From NCBI RefSeq assembly GCF_009797025.1, contig NZ_CP047027.1:1612001-1676000 (forward strand): a DNA stretch of 64,000 nucleotides, given 5' to 3'. Positions 10,000-17,026 of the stretch are shown here, one piece after another. Origin of the DNA: Cellulophaga sp. L1A9. Its GTDB lineage: Bacteria > Bacteroidota > Bacteroidia > Flavobacteriales > Flavobacteriaceae. The notes beneath the pieces are model-generated. The model saw only the letters and a program-made list of their open reading frames with translations. It was not told the origin of the DNA and did no database searches. The first letter of the stretch is position 1; every line of letters starts with the position of its first letter. The translations under genes were made by a program, and so were the position numbers.

Positions 10000-10361
10000 T
10001 TCTTAAGCTCCGTCAGTTGATAATTGGTCATGAAATCATCCTCTAACAGATAATCGAAAACCTGATTCCATTCAGCGTTTGTTGTTCTTTACCAAACTGT
10101 TTCAATACCTTTGTATACTAATAATTTTGAGCTACTGTTACCCAGTTTTAGAATTTTTTTTGGGTCATAGATTCCAAAATTATCTGAATTTTCAGAATAA
10201 CCCTCACTTTCAAACCCCAAAAATAACCTCCATCCACTGTCATTTTCGCTAGATTGTTTTTCTCTAAAAACAAACATCGGTTTATAGTTTTCTTCCACAA
10301 CCATTTTTTAGCACATTACCGATCCAATGTTTGGAAAAGTTTCAATACTAAAATCTTTCAT
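9996..10361 (-). pseudogene. DUF2185 (Imm33-like) gene broken by two in-frame TAA codons
   Basis: Read from an ATG at 10361, one frame runs 122 codons to a stop at 9996-9998 with only two internal stops, both TAA: 10308-10310 (codon 18) and 10089-10091 (codon 91). The middle reads GWRLFLGFESEGYSENSD followed by NFGIYD. This matches the DUF2185 hallmark (GWRFF-GDE, N-IGIYD), a family described as immunity-like. The part after the second stop (TNAEWNQVFDYLLEDDF) still looks like protein in the same frame. I read it as one gene with two nonsense mutations. The alternative is a short 71-residue protein starting at 10304, but that would lack the family's N terminus. Sequencing error at two sites is less likely. 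Confidence 0.65.
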
Positions 10362-10451
10362 TTATCTAATTTTTAATAATACGCAACGCGACGGCTAGTA
10401 GTCTATTTATTAAAAATACTGAATTTTCAATATAGATCTTTTTATTGGTTT

Positions 10452-10516
10452 TGTAAGCTTCCCCTAATTAGGGAAGCCTACATCTTATATAAGATTAGTA
10501 GCGCTTAACATAAGCG
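10452..10516. repeat. Three consecutive short inverted repeats in the 10362-10567 gap
   Basis: The gap between the DUF2185 remnant and the next gene has no convincing reading frame. It contains three hairpins in a row: an 11-of-12 pairing (10452-10463 with 10471-10482, core GCTTCCC/GGGAAGC), ATCTTATATAAGAT (10482-10495) and CGCTTA-aca-TAAGCG (10502-10516). The first could end transcription of the minus-strand gene at 10568, but no clear T run follows it. Their role is unknown. Confidence 0.4.
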
Positions 10517-10567
10517 ATAACAACTCGGATAAAACAAAAGCTAAATTTTTAAATGTTGCTAATTATT

Positions 10568-11335
10568 TTAATTTATTAGATAAAGAAATAGAATTAGAAT
10601 TGATAATATAATTCCAAATACTATTTTTAATGGAAATTGCGCAACACCAAAAGTAAAATTCATGATTTTTTCTAATCCTTTTGTAGCAGATGAAATTGAA
10701 TTTGAATAAATTCTTAGCGCATTTGATTCACCTTCTTTTTCATTAAGTTCTTGTGATAGCTTTTCTTCATCAAATTTAACTTTATCTGAAAATAGGGTTA
10801 AAATCTTTTTTACTATCCTTTTAATAATCCCTCCAACAAATGGTACTTTATCCGATATTACTTTTGAAATCATAGGAATTGTAACAATATGAATTATCCC
10901 TTTGAAAAGTAAACCAAGCACATCTTTTCTATTTTCTTTATTAACCTGACTATTAACTTGAATCATATCAGTCACGGCCGATTTCATGATATCTAATGAA
11001 TAGTTTACAACTCCCCACATATCGGATTTCATTTTCCACATCAGTAAAAGTAATCCAACTAAGATTCCAGTAATTAAAAAGAGAATTAAGCCTACCGTTC
11101 CATAAATCACATTTTCAATGTGAACTAAATCAAAAACAAAGAACCCAATGATGAAAATTAGAATCGAAATTAAAATTGGTCGAAATAGGCAATTGAATAT
11201 GTATTTTGGGAAAACTAATAATTCTACAAAGTTTTCGATAACTTCTTCATTACGGTACTTTTGCACATCAATTCCAAGTTCCTCTTTTATCTTATTATCT
11301 AATTTTTCAACATCTTTTTTTGTTCTTATCTTCAT
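10568..11335 (-). CDS. Hypothetical membrane protein, accessory region
   Basis: A 255-residue protein that I do not recognise. It has a charged N-terminal 45 residues with KEELGIDVQKYRNEEVIENFVELL, two strongly hydrophobic helices (about 55-75 and 82-102) and an amphipathic middle with KVPFVGGIIKRIVKKILTLF. An acidic linker (KFDEEKLSQELNEKEGES) and a last hydrophobic helix at the very C terminus (IVFGIILSILILFLYL) follow. It sits alone between two gene-free stretches beside a broken immunity-like gene, which suggests acquired DNA. ATG at 11335 is the first in-frame start. Function unknown. Confidence 0.65.
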   Translation of the reverse strand: MKIRTKKDVEKLDNKIKEELGIDVQKYRNEEVIENFVELLVFPKYIFNCLFRPILISILIFIIGFFVFDLVHIENVIYGTVGLILFLITGILVGLLLLMWKMKSDMWGVVNYSLDIMKSAVTDMIQVNSQVNKENRKDVLGLLFKGIIHIVTIPMISKVISDKVPFVGGIIKRIVKKILTLFSDKVKFDEEKLSQELNEKEGESNALRIYSNSISSATKGLEKIMNFTFGVAQFPLKIVFGIILSILILFLYLIN

Positions 11336-11740
11336 TCTTCGGATTTATGCTTTTAATAACGATTAGTTATGAGTAGTGCGGAATCGAACTTGTATTTAAT
11401 TTTATTTCGTTCTAAATGTCGAATTAAACTGTTTTGGCGACATAGTAAATATACACAAATCATTTAATCATGCACCAGACCTCCACTTTACTGATAGTGT
11501 TTATTACCACACGTTTTTTATTCTAACGTAAGACTACGTAACGCTTCCGGTTTTATCTATGGTAAAGATTGGTGATTACTATTAGTTTTAAGGGTAAAAA
11601 TCTTTCGCATACCAATAGGCAAAAATCCTTTTGAAGTTTTGATTTAATTACCGTGAAAATCTGCTGAAAATAGAGGTACAATTCACCGTTTAACTTAGTC
11701 CAATTATAGGCAATGTTTGGTAACAATTATATACTCACTT
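11336..11740. other. 405-base gene-free stretch
   Basis: No reading frame of credible length on either strand, no tRNA-like fold, no terminator and no long repeat was seen. The stretch is A/T-rich and lies between the unknown membrane protein and the CYTH gene, both on the minus strand. It should hold the promoter of the membrane-protein gene, but no clean TAnnTTTG was found next to its start. Confidence 0.5.
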
Positions 11741-12208
11741 CTACCACTCCTTAAACGGATGCTTACTCAACTGAGAATTGTAATATTTTGTTATTCCTGA
11801 TACCTCTTCTCCTAACCAAACTGGCTTTTCAAAAACTTCGCCCTCTGAGTTCAACTCAACCTCAGCAACTGTCAAACCTTCATTTTCACCAAAAAACTCA
11901 TCAACCTCAAAAGTATGTTTCCCTACTTGCACCTCGTATCTAAATTTATCAATACTACCAGGCTCTGCAATTTTGAGCAAGGCTTCTGCTTCTGAAACAG
12001 CAATCTCCTTTTCCCATTCAAAACGAGAAACACCAGTGTCATTTCCCTTTCCTTTTACGGTTAAAAAACCTAGCTCTCCTTTAATTCTAACTCTTACAGT
12101 ACGCTCAGGAGCTGTATTTAAAAAGCCTTGTACTATTCTAATCTTAGTGCTTGCTTCTTTTTTATAATCATCAGACAACACTAAAAATTTTCGTTCTATT
12201 TCAAGCAT
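11741..12208 (-). CDS. CYTH-domain protein (triphosphatase / class IV adenylate cyclase fold)
   Basis: A 155-residue cytoplasmic protein forming a single CYTH triphosphate-tunnel domain. The N terminus MLEIERKFLV holds the diagnostic ExExK motif. Further basic and acidic tunnel residues occur in RVRIKGELGFLTVKGKG and in FEVDEFFGENEGLTVAEVEL. Bacterial relatives hydrolyse inorganic triphosphate or other triphosphates; cyclase activity cannot be inferred. It follows the Rossmann-fold gene by one base on the minus strand, so the two are one transcription unit. Confidence 0.9.
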   Translation of the reverse strand: MLEIERKFLVLSDDYKKEASTKIRIVQGFLNTAPERTVRVRIKGELGFLTVKGKGNDTGVSRFEWEKEIAVSEAEALLKIAEPGSIDKFRYEVQVGKHTFEVDEFFGENEGLTVAEVELNSEGEVFEKPVWLGEEVSGITKYYNSQLSKHPFKEW

Positions 12209-12209
12209 A

Positions 12210-12878
12210 TTACTGCCCTAAGGCCTTTATTTTATCAGATTCTATTTTGGTTTGGGCATATTCATTATTTGCTAACCAGATCATTGCTTCTGCAATGGTT
12301 TCTGGCGCGATAGTTCTATACTTTTTTAACGAGCCAACAAGGACCAAATCAACCACTTTCATTACTTTCTTAAAAATCCATTCCCCTGTTCTTTTTTCTA
12401 ATCTCTCTCCCCCAATTAAAGAAGGCTGTAAAATAAAAACCTTAGGAAATTTCTGCTCCAAAACGGCATCTTCCATCTCTCCTTTTACTTTGTTATAAAA
12501 CACAGTACTTTTAGCACTTGCCCCTAAGGCTGAAATAACTATAAACGTGTTTACTCCATTACTCTTTGCTACTTTTGCGGCAGCAACAGGAATTCCATAA
12601 TCTATCTTTTTATAGATTTCGTTATCTGGAGTTTTTTTCTTCGTAGTGCCAATACAACAAAAAACCTCATCTGCTGTAAAGTTAGCCTTATGTTCTTCAA
12701 GCTTTAGAAGATCTATTAAATGTTCTTCAATTTTAGGGTTGCTTATTTTTACTGATGATCTTGAAAATAATTTAATTTTTTCATAACGCTCATCATGCAA
12801 CAACCGGTCTAGCAAGAGTCCTCCTGTTAGCCCCGTAGCCCCAAGTATAATTGCTGTCTTATCTTTTCTTTTCATCAA
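12210..12878 (-). CDS. NAD(P)-binding Rossmann-fold protein (atypical SDR, HTATIP2/NmrA-like)
   Basis: A 222-residue protein. The N terminus IILGATGLTGGLLLDRLL is a GxxGxxG dinucleotide-binding loop of atypical short-chain dehydrogenases. VFCCIGTTKKKTPD and the YxxxK-like pair in FYNKVKGEMED resemble the HTATIP2 (TIP30)-like branch. Most relatives are uncharacterised oxidoreductases. It starts 25 bases from the divergent dinB and is followed directly by the CYTH gene. The substrate is unknown. Confidence 0.8.
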   Translation of the reverse strand: MMKRKDKTAIILGATGLTGGLLLDRLLHDERYEKIKLFSRSSVKISNPKIEEHLIDLLKLEEHKANFTADEVFCCIGTTKKKTPDNEIYKKIDYGIPVAAAKVAKSNGVNTFIVISALGASAKSTVFYNKVKGEMEDAVLEQKFPKVFILQPSLIGGERLEKRTGEWIFKKVMKVVDLVLVGSLKKYRTIAPETIAEAMIWLANNEYAQTKIESDKIKALGQ

Positions 12879-12891
12879 CCTAAATATAGTT

Positions 12892-12899
12892 TAATTTTG
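12892..12899 (+). promoter_or_regulatory. -7 box (TAATTTTG) almost touching the dinB start
   Basis: TAATTTTG matches TAnnTTTG and ends only 4 bases before the dinB ATG at 12904. With transcription normally starting about 5-7 bases after the box, the dinB message would be leaderless or nearly so. Confidence 0.55.
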
Positions 12900-12903
12900 C
12901 AGT

Positions 12904-14004
12904 ATGCCAATTGATTTGCCCAATAGAAAAATTATTCATGTAGATATGGACGCCTTTTATGCCTCTGTGGAAGAATTGGATAATCCGGATTTGAAAGGGA
13001 AGCCTTTAGCCGTTGGCGGCAGTGAAATTAGAGGTGTTGTTTCTGCTGCAAACTATGAAGCAAGAAAGTACGGCGTGCGCAGCGCTATGAGCGGTGTGAT
13101 GGCAAAACGCAACTGCCCGCAGCTTACCTTTGTAAAACCTAGGTTTGAACGCTACAAAGAGATCTCTCAAGAAATTAGAAAAATATTTTATGACTATACA
13201 GACTTGGTGGAGCCATTATCATTAGATGAAGCCTACTTAGATGTAACGGTGAATAAGAAAGGCAATCCTTCTGCTTCCTTAATAGCAAAAGAAATTAGGC
13301 AACGGATTTTTGATGAATTAGGACTCGTAGCATCCGCAGGTATTTCTATCAATAAATTTATTGCTAAAGTTGCTAGTGATTATAACAAACCGAACGGACA
13401 AAAAACGGTGAACCCAGAAGAGGTCATTGAATTTTTAGAAAAGCTAGAAATTAGAAAATTTTATGGCGTAGGAAAGGTTACTACTGAAAAGATGTACAAA
13501 TTAGGCATCTTTACGGGTTTTGATTTAAAACAGAAATCAGAGGCTTTCTTAATTGACAATTTCGGTAAAAGTGGTGGGTATTATTATCATGTGGTACGCG
13601 GCATACATAACAGTACCGTAAAACCACATCGTATTCCCAAATCTGTGGGTGCAGAACGAACCTTTAGTGAAAACTTAAGTAGTGAAATTTTTATGTTAGA
13701 GCGATTAGAGCATATCGCCACAGAACTAGAACGGCGATTAAAAAAGTCGACTATTTCTGGAAAAACAATTACGCTAAAAATAAAGTACAGTGATTTTACC
13801 TTACAAACCCGGAGTAAAACGTTACGCTATTATATCGCGGATAAGCATTTAATATTAGAAACGGCCAAAGAACTTCTATACCAGGAAAAATTAGAAAACT
13901 CTGTACGCTTATTAGGGATTTCATTAGCAAACTTAAATACGGATAAAAAAGAAAAAACCGAAGAGAAAAAAATGGTGACCATTCAATTACAATTCGATTT
14001 TTAA
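12904..14004 (+). CDS. dinB: DNA polymerase IV (Y-family translesion polymerase)
   Basis: Error-prone polymerase that copies past damaged bases. The 366 residues cover palm, fingers, thumb and little finger. Catalytic motifs: IIHVDMDAFYASVEELDNP (first metal aspartates), the steric-gate region after GVVSAANYEARKYGVRSAM, and PLSLDEAYLDVT (SLDEAY with the second acidic pair). The C terminus QLQFDF looks like a beta-clamp binding peptide. It is divergent from the Rossmann/CYTH pair. A 15-bp perfect hairpin follows its stop. Confidence 0.96.
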   Translation: MPIDLPNRKIIHVDMDAFYASVEELDNPDLKGKPLAVGGSEIRGVVSAANYEARKYGVRSAMSGVMAKRNCPQLTFVKPRFERYKEISQEIRKIFYDYTDLVEPLSLDEAYLDVTVNKKGNPSASLIAKEIRQRIFDELGLVASAGISINKFIAKVASDYNKPNGQKTVNPEEVIEFLEKLEIRKFYGVGKVTTEKMYKLGIFTGFDLKQKSEAFLIDNFGKSGGYYYHVVRGIHNSTVKPHRIPKSVGAERTFSENLSSEIFMLERLEHIATELERRLKKSTISGKTITLKIKYSDFTLQTRSKTLRYYIADKHLILETAKELLYQEKLENSVRLLGISLANLNTDKKEKTEEKKMVTIQLQFDF

Positions 14005-14006
14005 TA

Positions 14007-14042
14007 CACAAAGCTCATAAAACTTAATTTATGAGCTTTGTG
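14007..14042. terminator. 15-bp hairpin between dinB and the cupredoxin gene
   Basis: CACAAAGCTCATAAA and TTTATGAGCTTTGTG form a perfect 15-bp stem with a 6-base loop in the gap between convergent genes. There is no T run on either side, so it may end transcription weakly in both directions or protect 3' ends. Confidence 0.55.
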
Positions 14043-14058
14043 CAGAAACACTAAATAA

Positions 14059-14439
14059 TTATTTTACAGTTAATATGTTATCTGTAGCCGTTGGGTTTAA
14101 TGGACAGAAATAAACATATTCTCCTTTGGTTAATGTTGTTGGCTTAGACGTTCCTTTTAGACCTGTACCTACAGCTTTTGTAACATATGCTGTTTGTATG
14201 TGGTTTTCTGGTTTAGAAATATCTTCTCCTTTTTTAACTAATACAAATCCTACATCATGTCCTACTGCATTGTTTGCAATTTCAAAAGTATAGGTACCTT
14301 CATCTACGGTAATTTGCTTTTGCGTAAACTCTCCTTTGGTCTGCTCAAGTGAAATTGTTTTATCCATTTTCATGTCTTGTGCATTTACTGAAAATAATGA
14401 TCCTAATGCTACGGCTAATACTACTACTAAATTTTTCAT
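14059..14439 (-). CDS. Secreted cupredoxin-like protein with an incomplete copper site
   Basis: A 126-residue protein with a signal peptide (MKNLVVVLAVALGSLFSVNAQ). The rest has the plastocyanin/pseudoazurin-like pattern: TFEIANNAVGHDVGFVLVKKG (the usual first His ligand) and GEYVYFCPLNPT (the Cys ligand). In a classical type 1 copper site the Cys is followed within a few residues by His and Met. Here CPLNPTATDN has neither, so copper binding is doubtful or of another type. It lies 53 bases after the CMD gene on the same strand and is probably in the AraC-linked operon. Confidence 0.8.
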   Translation of the reverse strand: MKNLVVVLAVALGSLFSVNAQDMKMDKTISLEQTKGEFTQKQITVDEGTYTFEIANNAVGHDVGFVLVKKGEDISKPENHIQTAYVTKAVGTGLKGTSKPTTLTKGEYVYFCPLNPTATDNILTVK

Positions 14440-14492
14440 GCTTTTTTGTTTTATTTAAATGATTACTTAATTTTTATTAAAATGATTTTATA

Positions 14493-15029
14493 TTAAAGTG
14501 CTATAGTTACTTCTGGAAAATCTACAGGTACGTCTGTAGTTTTGTGTAAATAGTTAGAAATTGTTTTATCGCCTACTAAAACAATGGTGTCTACTAGGTT
14601 TTCTTTTGTCCACCCTGCTGCAAAAAAACTATCTACAACAGCAGCATCTGTACCACCTCTGTTTTCTGTTATGTTTTTAGATAATGCTGCTAAAGCATTT
14701 AATTTAGCGTCAAAAGATGCTTTTCCTGCTCGTAGCTCTAGAACTTGATCATCTGTAAAACCATTCATTTTACCTATTGCCGTGTGTGCCGCTAAACAAT
14801 AAGAACATTCATTAACTTGACTCACTGCTAGGTTTACAACTTCTTTTTCTTTTGCTTTAAGTGACGTCTTTGCACCACTCAGGGCTAAATAATTTTGCAA
14901 AGCATTCTCACTATAAGCGTAGGTTGCATATAGATTAGGTACAAACCCTACTCCTTTTTCTAAATTGTCAAATAACGCTTGATTAGTACTTGATACTTCT
15001 TCTCTTTTAGGGACATTAAATGTGCTCAT
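14493..15029 (-). CDS. Carboxymuconolactone decarboxylase-family (AhpD-like) protein
   Basis: A 178-residue all-helical protein of the CMD/AhpD family. The redox motif CxxC plus following His is present in VNECSYCLAAHTAIGKMNG, as in AhpD-type alkylhydroperoxidases. The C-terminal NLVDTIVLVGDKTISNYLHKTTDVPVDFP is typical of the longer family members found beside AraC regulators. Likely role: thiol-dependent peroxide reduction or a related redox task. It lies 19 bases after the 52-residue small gene and is followed by the cupredoxin gene, all minus strand. Confidence 0.88.
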   Translation of the reverse strand: MSTFNVPKREEVSSTNQALFDNLEKGVGFVPNLYATYAYSENALQNYLALSGAKTSLKAKEKEVVNLAVSQVNECSYCLAAHTAIGKMNGFTDDQVLELRAGKASFDAKLNALAALSKNITENRGGTDAAVVDSFFAAGWTKENLVDTIVLVGDKTISNYLHKTTDVPVDFPEVTIAL

Positions 15030-15048
15030 ACTAGTATGTTTTTTTTAA

Positions 15049-15207
15049 TTAAATTGATATAAAAGGCTTCTCTGTATCACAATAAAAATCATGATGGAAT
15101 TTCTCCGAACAATGCGTTTGCGGAATAGCATTAAGTGCTAAACGCTGTTTTGGTGTGCTACGGAATATCTCTATTAAATTGAAAAGTGATTTATTTTTTG
15201 TTTTCAT
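15049..15207 (-). CDS. 52-residue small protein upstream of the CMD gene
   Basis: A short frame from ATG at 15207 to TAA at 15049-15051, 19 bases before the CMD start. The peptide begins MKTKNKSLFNLIEIFRST and ends HHDFYCDTEKPFISI, with two cysteines and several histidines (THCSEKFHHDFYC). Support for a real gene: ATG start, gene-like spacing, a -7 box 27 bases upstream and possible AraC sites beyond it. No membrane segment or known family was recognised. The His/Cys content could bind metal, which would suit a cupredoxin neighbour; this is inference. Confidence 0.6.
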   Translation of the reverse strand: MKTKNKSLFNLIEIFRSTPKQRLALNAIPQTHCSEKFHHDFYCDTEKPFISI

Positions 15208-15233
15208 CTTTTAGCTGTTTTTTAATTACAGTA

Positions 15234-15241
15234 CAAAGATG
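15234..15241 (-). promoter_or_regulatory. -7 box (CATCTTTG) for the small gene/CMD/cupredoxin operon
   Basis: On the minus strand CATCTTTG differs from TAnnTTTG at one fixed position and ends 26 bases before the small gene's ATG. Two direct repeats lie 30-58 bases upstream of it, where an activator would sit. Confidence 0.45.
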
Positions 15242-15270
15242 CGGAGAGAATCAAGCTTTTTGTTATCACT

Positions 15271-15299
15271 AATTTCCCGACGAGTTGTAGAAATTTCCC
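15271..15299 (-). promoter_or_regulatory. Direct repeats GGGAAATT 21 bp apart, candidate AraC-type operator
   Basis: On the minus strand GGGAAATT occurs at 15292-15299 and again at 15271-15278, repeated every 21 bp (two helical turns). This is the arrangement of AraC-family half-sites. They lie upstream of the -7 box at 15234 and right after the AraC-type gene, so that regulator is the likely ligand. Confidence 0.5.
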
Positions 15300-15300
15300 C

Positions 15301-16149
15301 TTAGCCTAAAATAGACTTGTTTTCACGATATTGTGTAGGAGAGATACTCGTCATTTTTTTAAAAAAACTACTAAAATGGGCAGAATCATTAAAACCAAGT
15401 TCAAAAGCAATCTCTTGATTTTGTTTGTCTGTAAACTGCATTAAGCGTTTTGCTTCTAATGTTATCCGTTCTAAAATAATTTGCTGAGGAGATTTTTGAT
15501 TGTATTTCGCAAAAAGATTAGATAATGTTTTAGGACTCTTAAAAAGTAAATCTGCATACTGAGCCACTTTTCGTTTTGTTTTATAATGGGTATCTACTAA
15601 AACATTAAATTTTCTAATGACATCTACTTGTTCATTGTCAAAATCTTTTAAGATAAGTTGATCTTTAGCTAAACGAGTACAAATAATAATTAATCGCTTT
15701 AAAAGCATTTGCAGCATATCTCCTTGAATTTTATCAGGTGTAGTGAACTCATCCTGGAAAATTTCATAAAGTGTTTCAAATTTTTTCTCCTGAGATTCGG
15801 GAATAGATATGATAGGTAAGTCTTGTGTGCCGAAAAATAAGATTCCGTTACATGACACCTCACTATCATGATCTGCAATACAATAAAACTCCCTATTGAA
15901 TAAGAAACTAGTTAAAGGTAATTGTGTTTTAGAAAAGGAAACATGATGTAAGTAGGTCGTGGTTACTATTTGATTGGGCAATAATAAGATGCTTGCATCA
16001 TCAATGGTAAGCTCTAAAGCTGTACTATTCCTATTCCACAAAAAACTAATGGTAGAAGAATTAATTCTGAATGATTTTTCATCTTTCTTAATATCATCTG
16101 TTAACCCAAATATAGAACCTAAATTAGTATCATAGAATTCATATTTCAT
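15301..16149 (-). CDS. AraC-family transcriptional regulator
   Basis: A 282-residue protein. The N-terminal part (about 1-160) is a variable sensing domain with a cupin-like strand pattern. The last 100 residues hold two helix-turn-helix units: KVAQYADLLFKSPKTLSNLFAK and NQEIAFELGFNDSAHFSSFF, closing with SPTQYRENK, the AraC C-terminal signature. It precedes the small gene, CMD and cupredoxin genes on the same strand. The direct repeats 3' of its stop suggest that it activates them. Confidence 0.92.
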   Translation of the reverse strand: MKYEFYDTNLGSIFGLTDDIKKDEKSFRINSSTISFLWNRNSTALELTIDDASILLLPNQIVTTTYLHHVSFSKTQLPLTSFLFNREFYCIADHDSEVSCNGILFFGTQDLPIISIPESQEKKFETLYEIFQDEFTTPDKIQGDMLQMLLKRLIIICTRLAKDQLILKDFDNEQVDVIRKFNVLVDTHYKTKRKVAQYADLLFKSPKTLSNLFAKYNQKSPQQIILERITLEAKRLMQFTDKQNQEIAFELGFNDSAHFSSFFKKMTSISPTQYRENKSILG

Positions 16150-16340
16150 AGAAGTTGATTTTGCAGTGTAGGTTAATTAGTCAGAAATTAAAAATAATCT
16201 TACACCTCTAAAATACATCCTAGTATTGAATTTTAATACCACCCTAAAAAACATATACAAAAGTGTATCTAAATTTATAAAAACCTACCTATATTTATAA
16301 GATAGCCCCCCATAAAAACATTCAAAGCAGTTTCTTTTTT

Positions 16341-16913
16341 ATGAAAAAATTAGAATTACGAAATCATATTATTAAAGTTGCGTCTGATCTATTCTACTCA
16401 AAAGGATATAACGCTACCGGAATAAATGAAATTATTGAAAATGCACATATTGCAAAAGCTACTTTATACAATCATTTTAAATCTAAAGAAGAACTTTGTA
16501 TTGAATATCTAAAAGATATGAACTCAAAGTTTATGCAAGAATTAGCGCTTTTTATCGAAACGCAAGATAATGTAAGACTTAAACTTTTAGGTATTTTTGA
16601 TTACCTAAGAGAGCTTTATAGGGCTTCAAATTTTAATGGTTGCTGGGCCTGTAAGTGCATCTCTGAAATAGGAAAAGAAAATAAAACCATTCGAGAAGAA
16701 ATTCAGCATCAGAAAAATAATCTCTTGCAGTTTTTAAAAGATTTAGTTCAGAAAAACATACCGCAAAACTCAAATGCGGAATCTGAACGTTTGTCAAATG
16801 CCATTTATTTACTCTATGAGAGTGCTATTTCTGAAAGCTACTTACATCAAAATGACTGGCCTATCTATTCTGCAAAAAGTATTGCCAATCAAATGATCAC
16901 AAACAATAACTAA
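16341..16913 (+). CDS. TetR/AcrR-family regulator
   Basis: A 190-residue protein. The N-terminal HTH spans IIKVASDLFYSKGYNATGI, NEIIENAHIAKATLYNHF and KSKEELC. The middle has FNGCWACKCISEIGKE, a cysteine-containing version of the GCxxxN stretch found in several TetR subfamilies and possibly redox- or metal-sensitive. It is divergent from the AraC gene across 190 bases. It has no obvious target operon on its own strand: a terminator follows and pyk is convergent. Confidence 0.88.
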   Translation: MKKLELRNHIIKVASDLFYSKGYNATGINEIIENAHIAKATLYNHFKSKEELCIEYLKDMNSKFMQELALFIETQDNVRLKLLGIFDYLRELYRASNFNGCWACKCISEIGKENKTIREEIQHQKNNLLQFLKDLVQKNIPQNSNAESERLSNAIYLLYESAISESYLHQNDWPIYSAKSIANQMITNNN

Positions 16914-16968
16914 ATTGAAACCTATTAATATGGTTCAATTTTAATTTCACCTTATAAAGCATAAAAAC

Positions 16969-17008
16969 AAAAAACCTCAATCTTAAATAAATAAGATTGA
17001 GGTTTTTT
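16969..17008. terminator. Bidirectional intrinsic terminator between tetR and pyk
   Basis: AACCTCAATCTTA and TAAGATTGAGGTT form a 13-bp stem with an A run before and a T run after. It therefore fits both the plus-strand TetR gene and the minus-strand pyk. Confidence 0.85.
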
Positions 17009-17026
17009 AAATATATAATTTTGTGG

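Noticed and set aside
10495..10520. Integron attC-like end (GCTTAAC near AAGCGATAAC).
   Set aside because: No matching GTTRRRY partner at a plausible distance, no integrase and no cassette array in the window.
16250..16310. Possible TetR operator in the gap between the AraC and TetR genes.
   Set aside because: Only imperfect short symmetries such as CTAT...ATAG were seen, and these are common in A/T-rich gaps.
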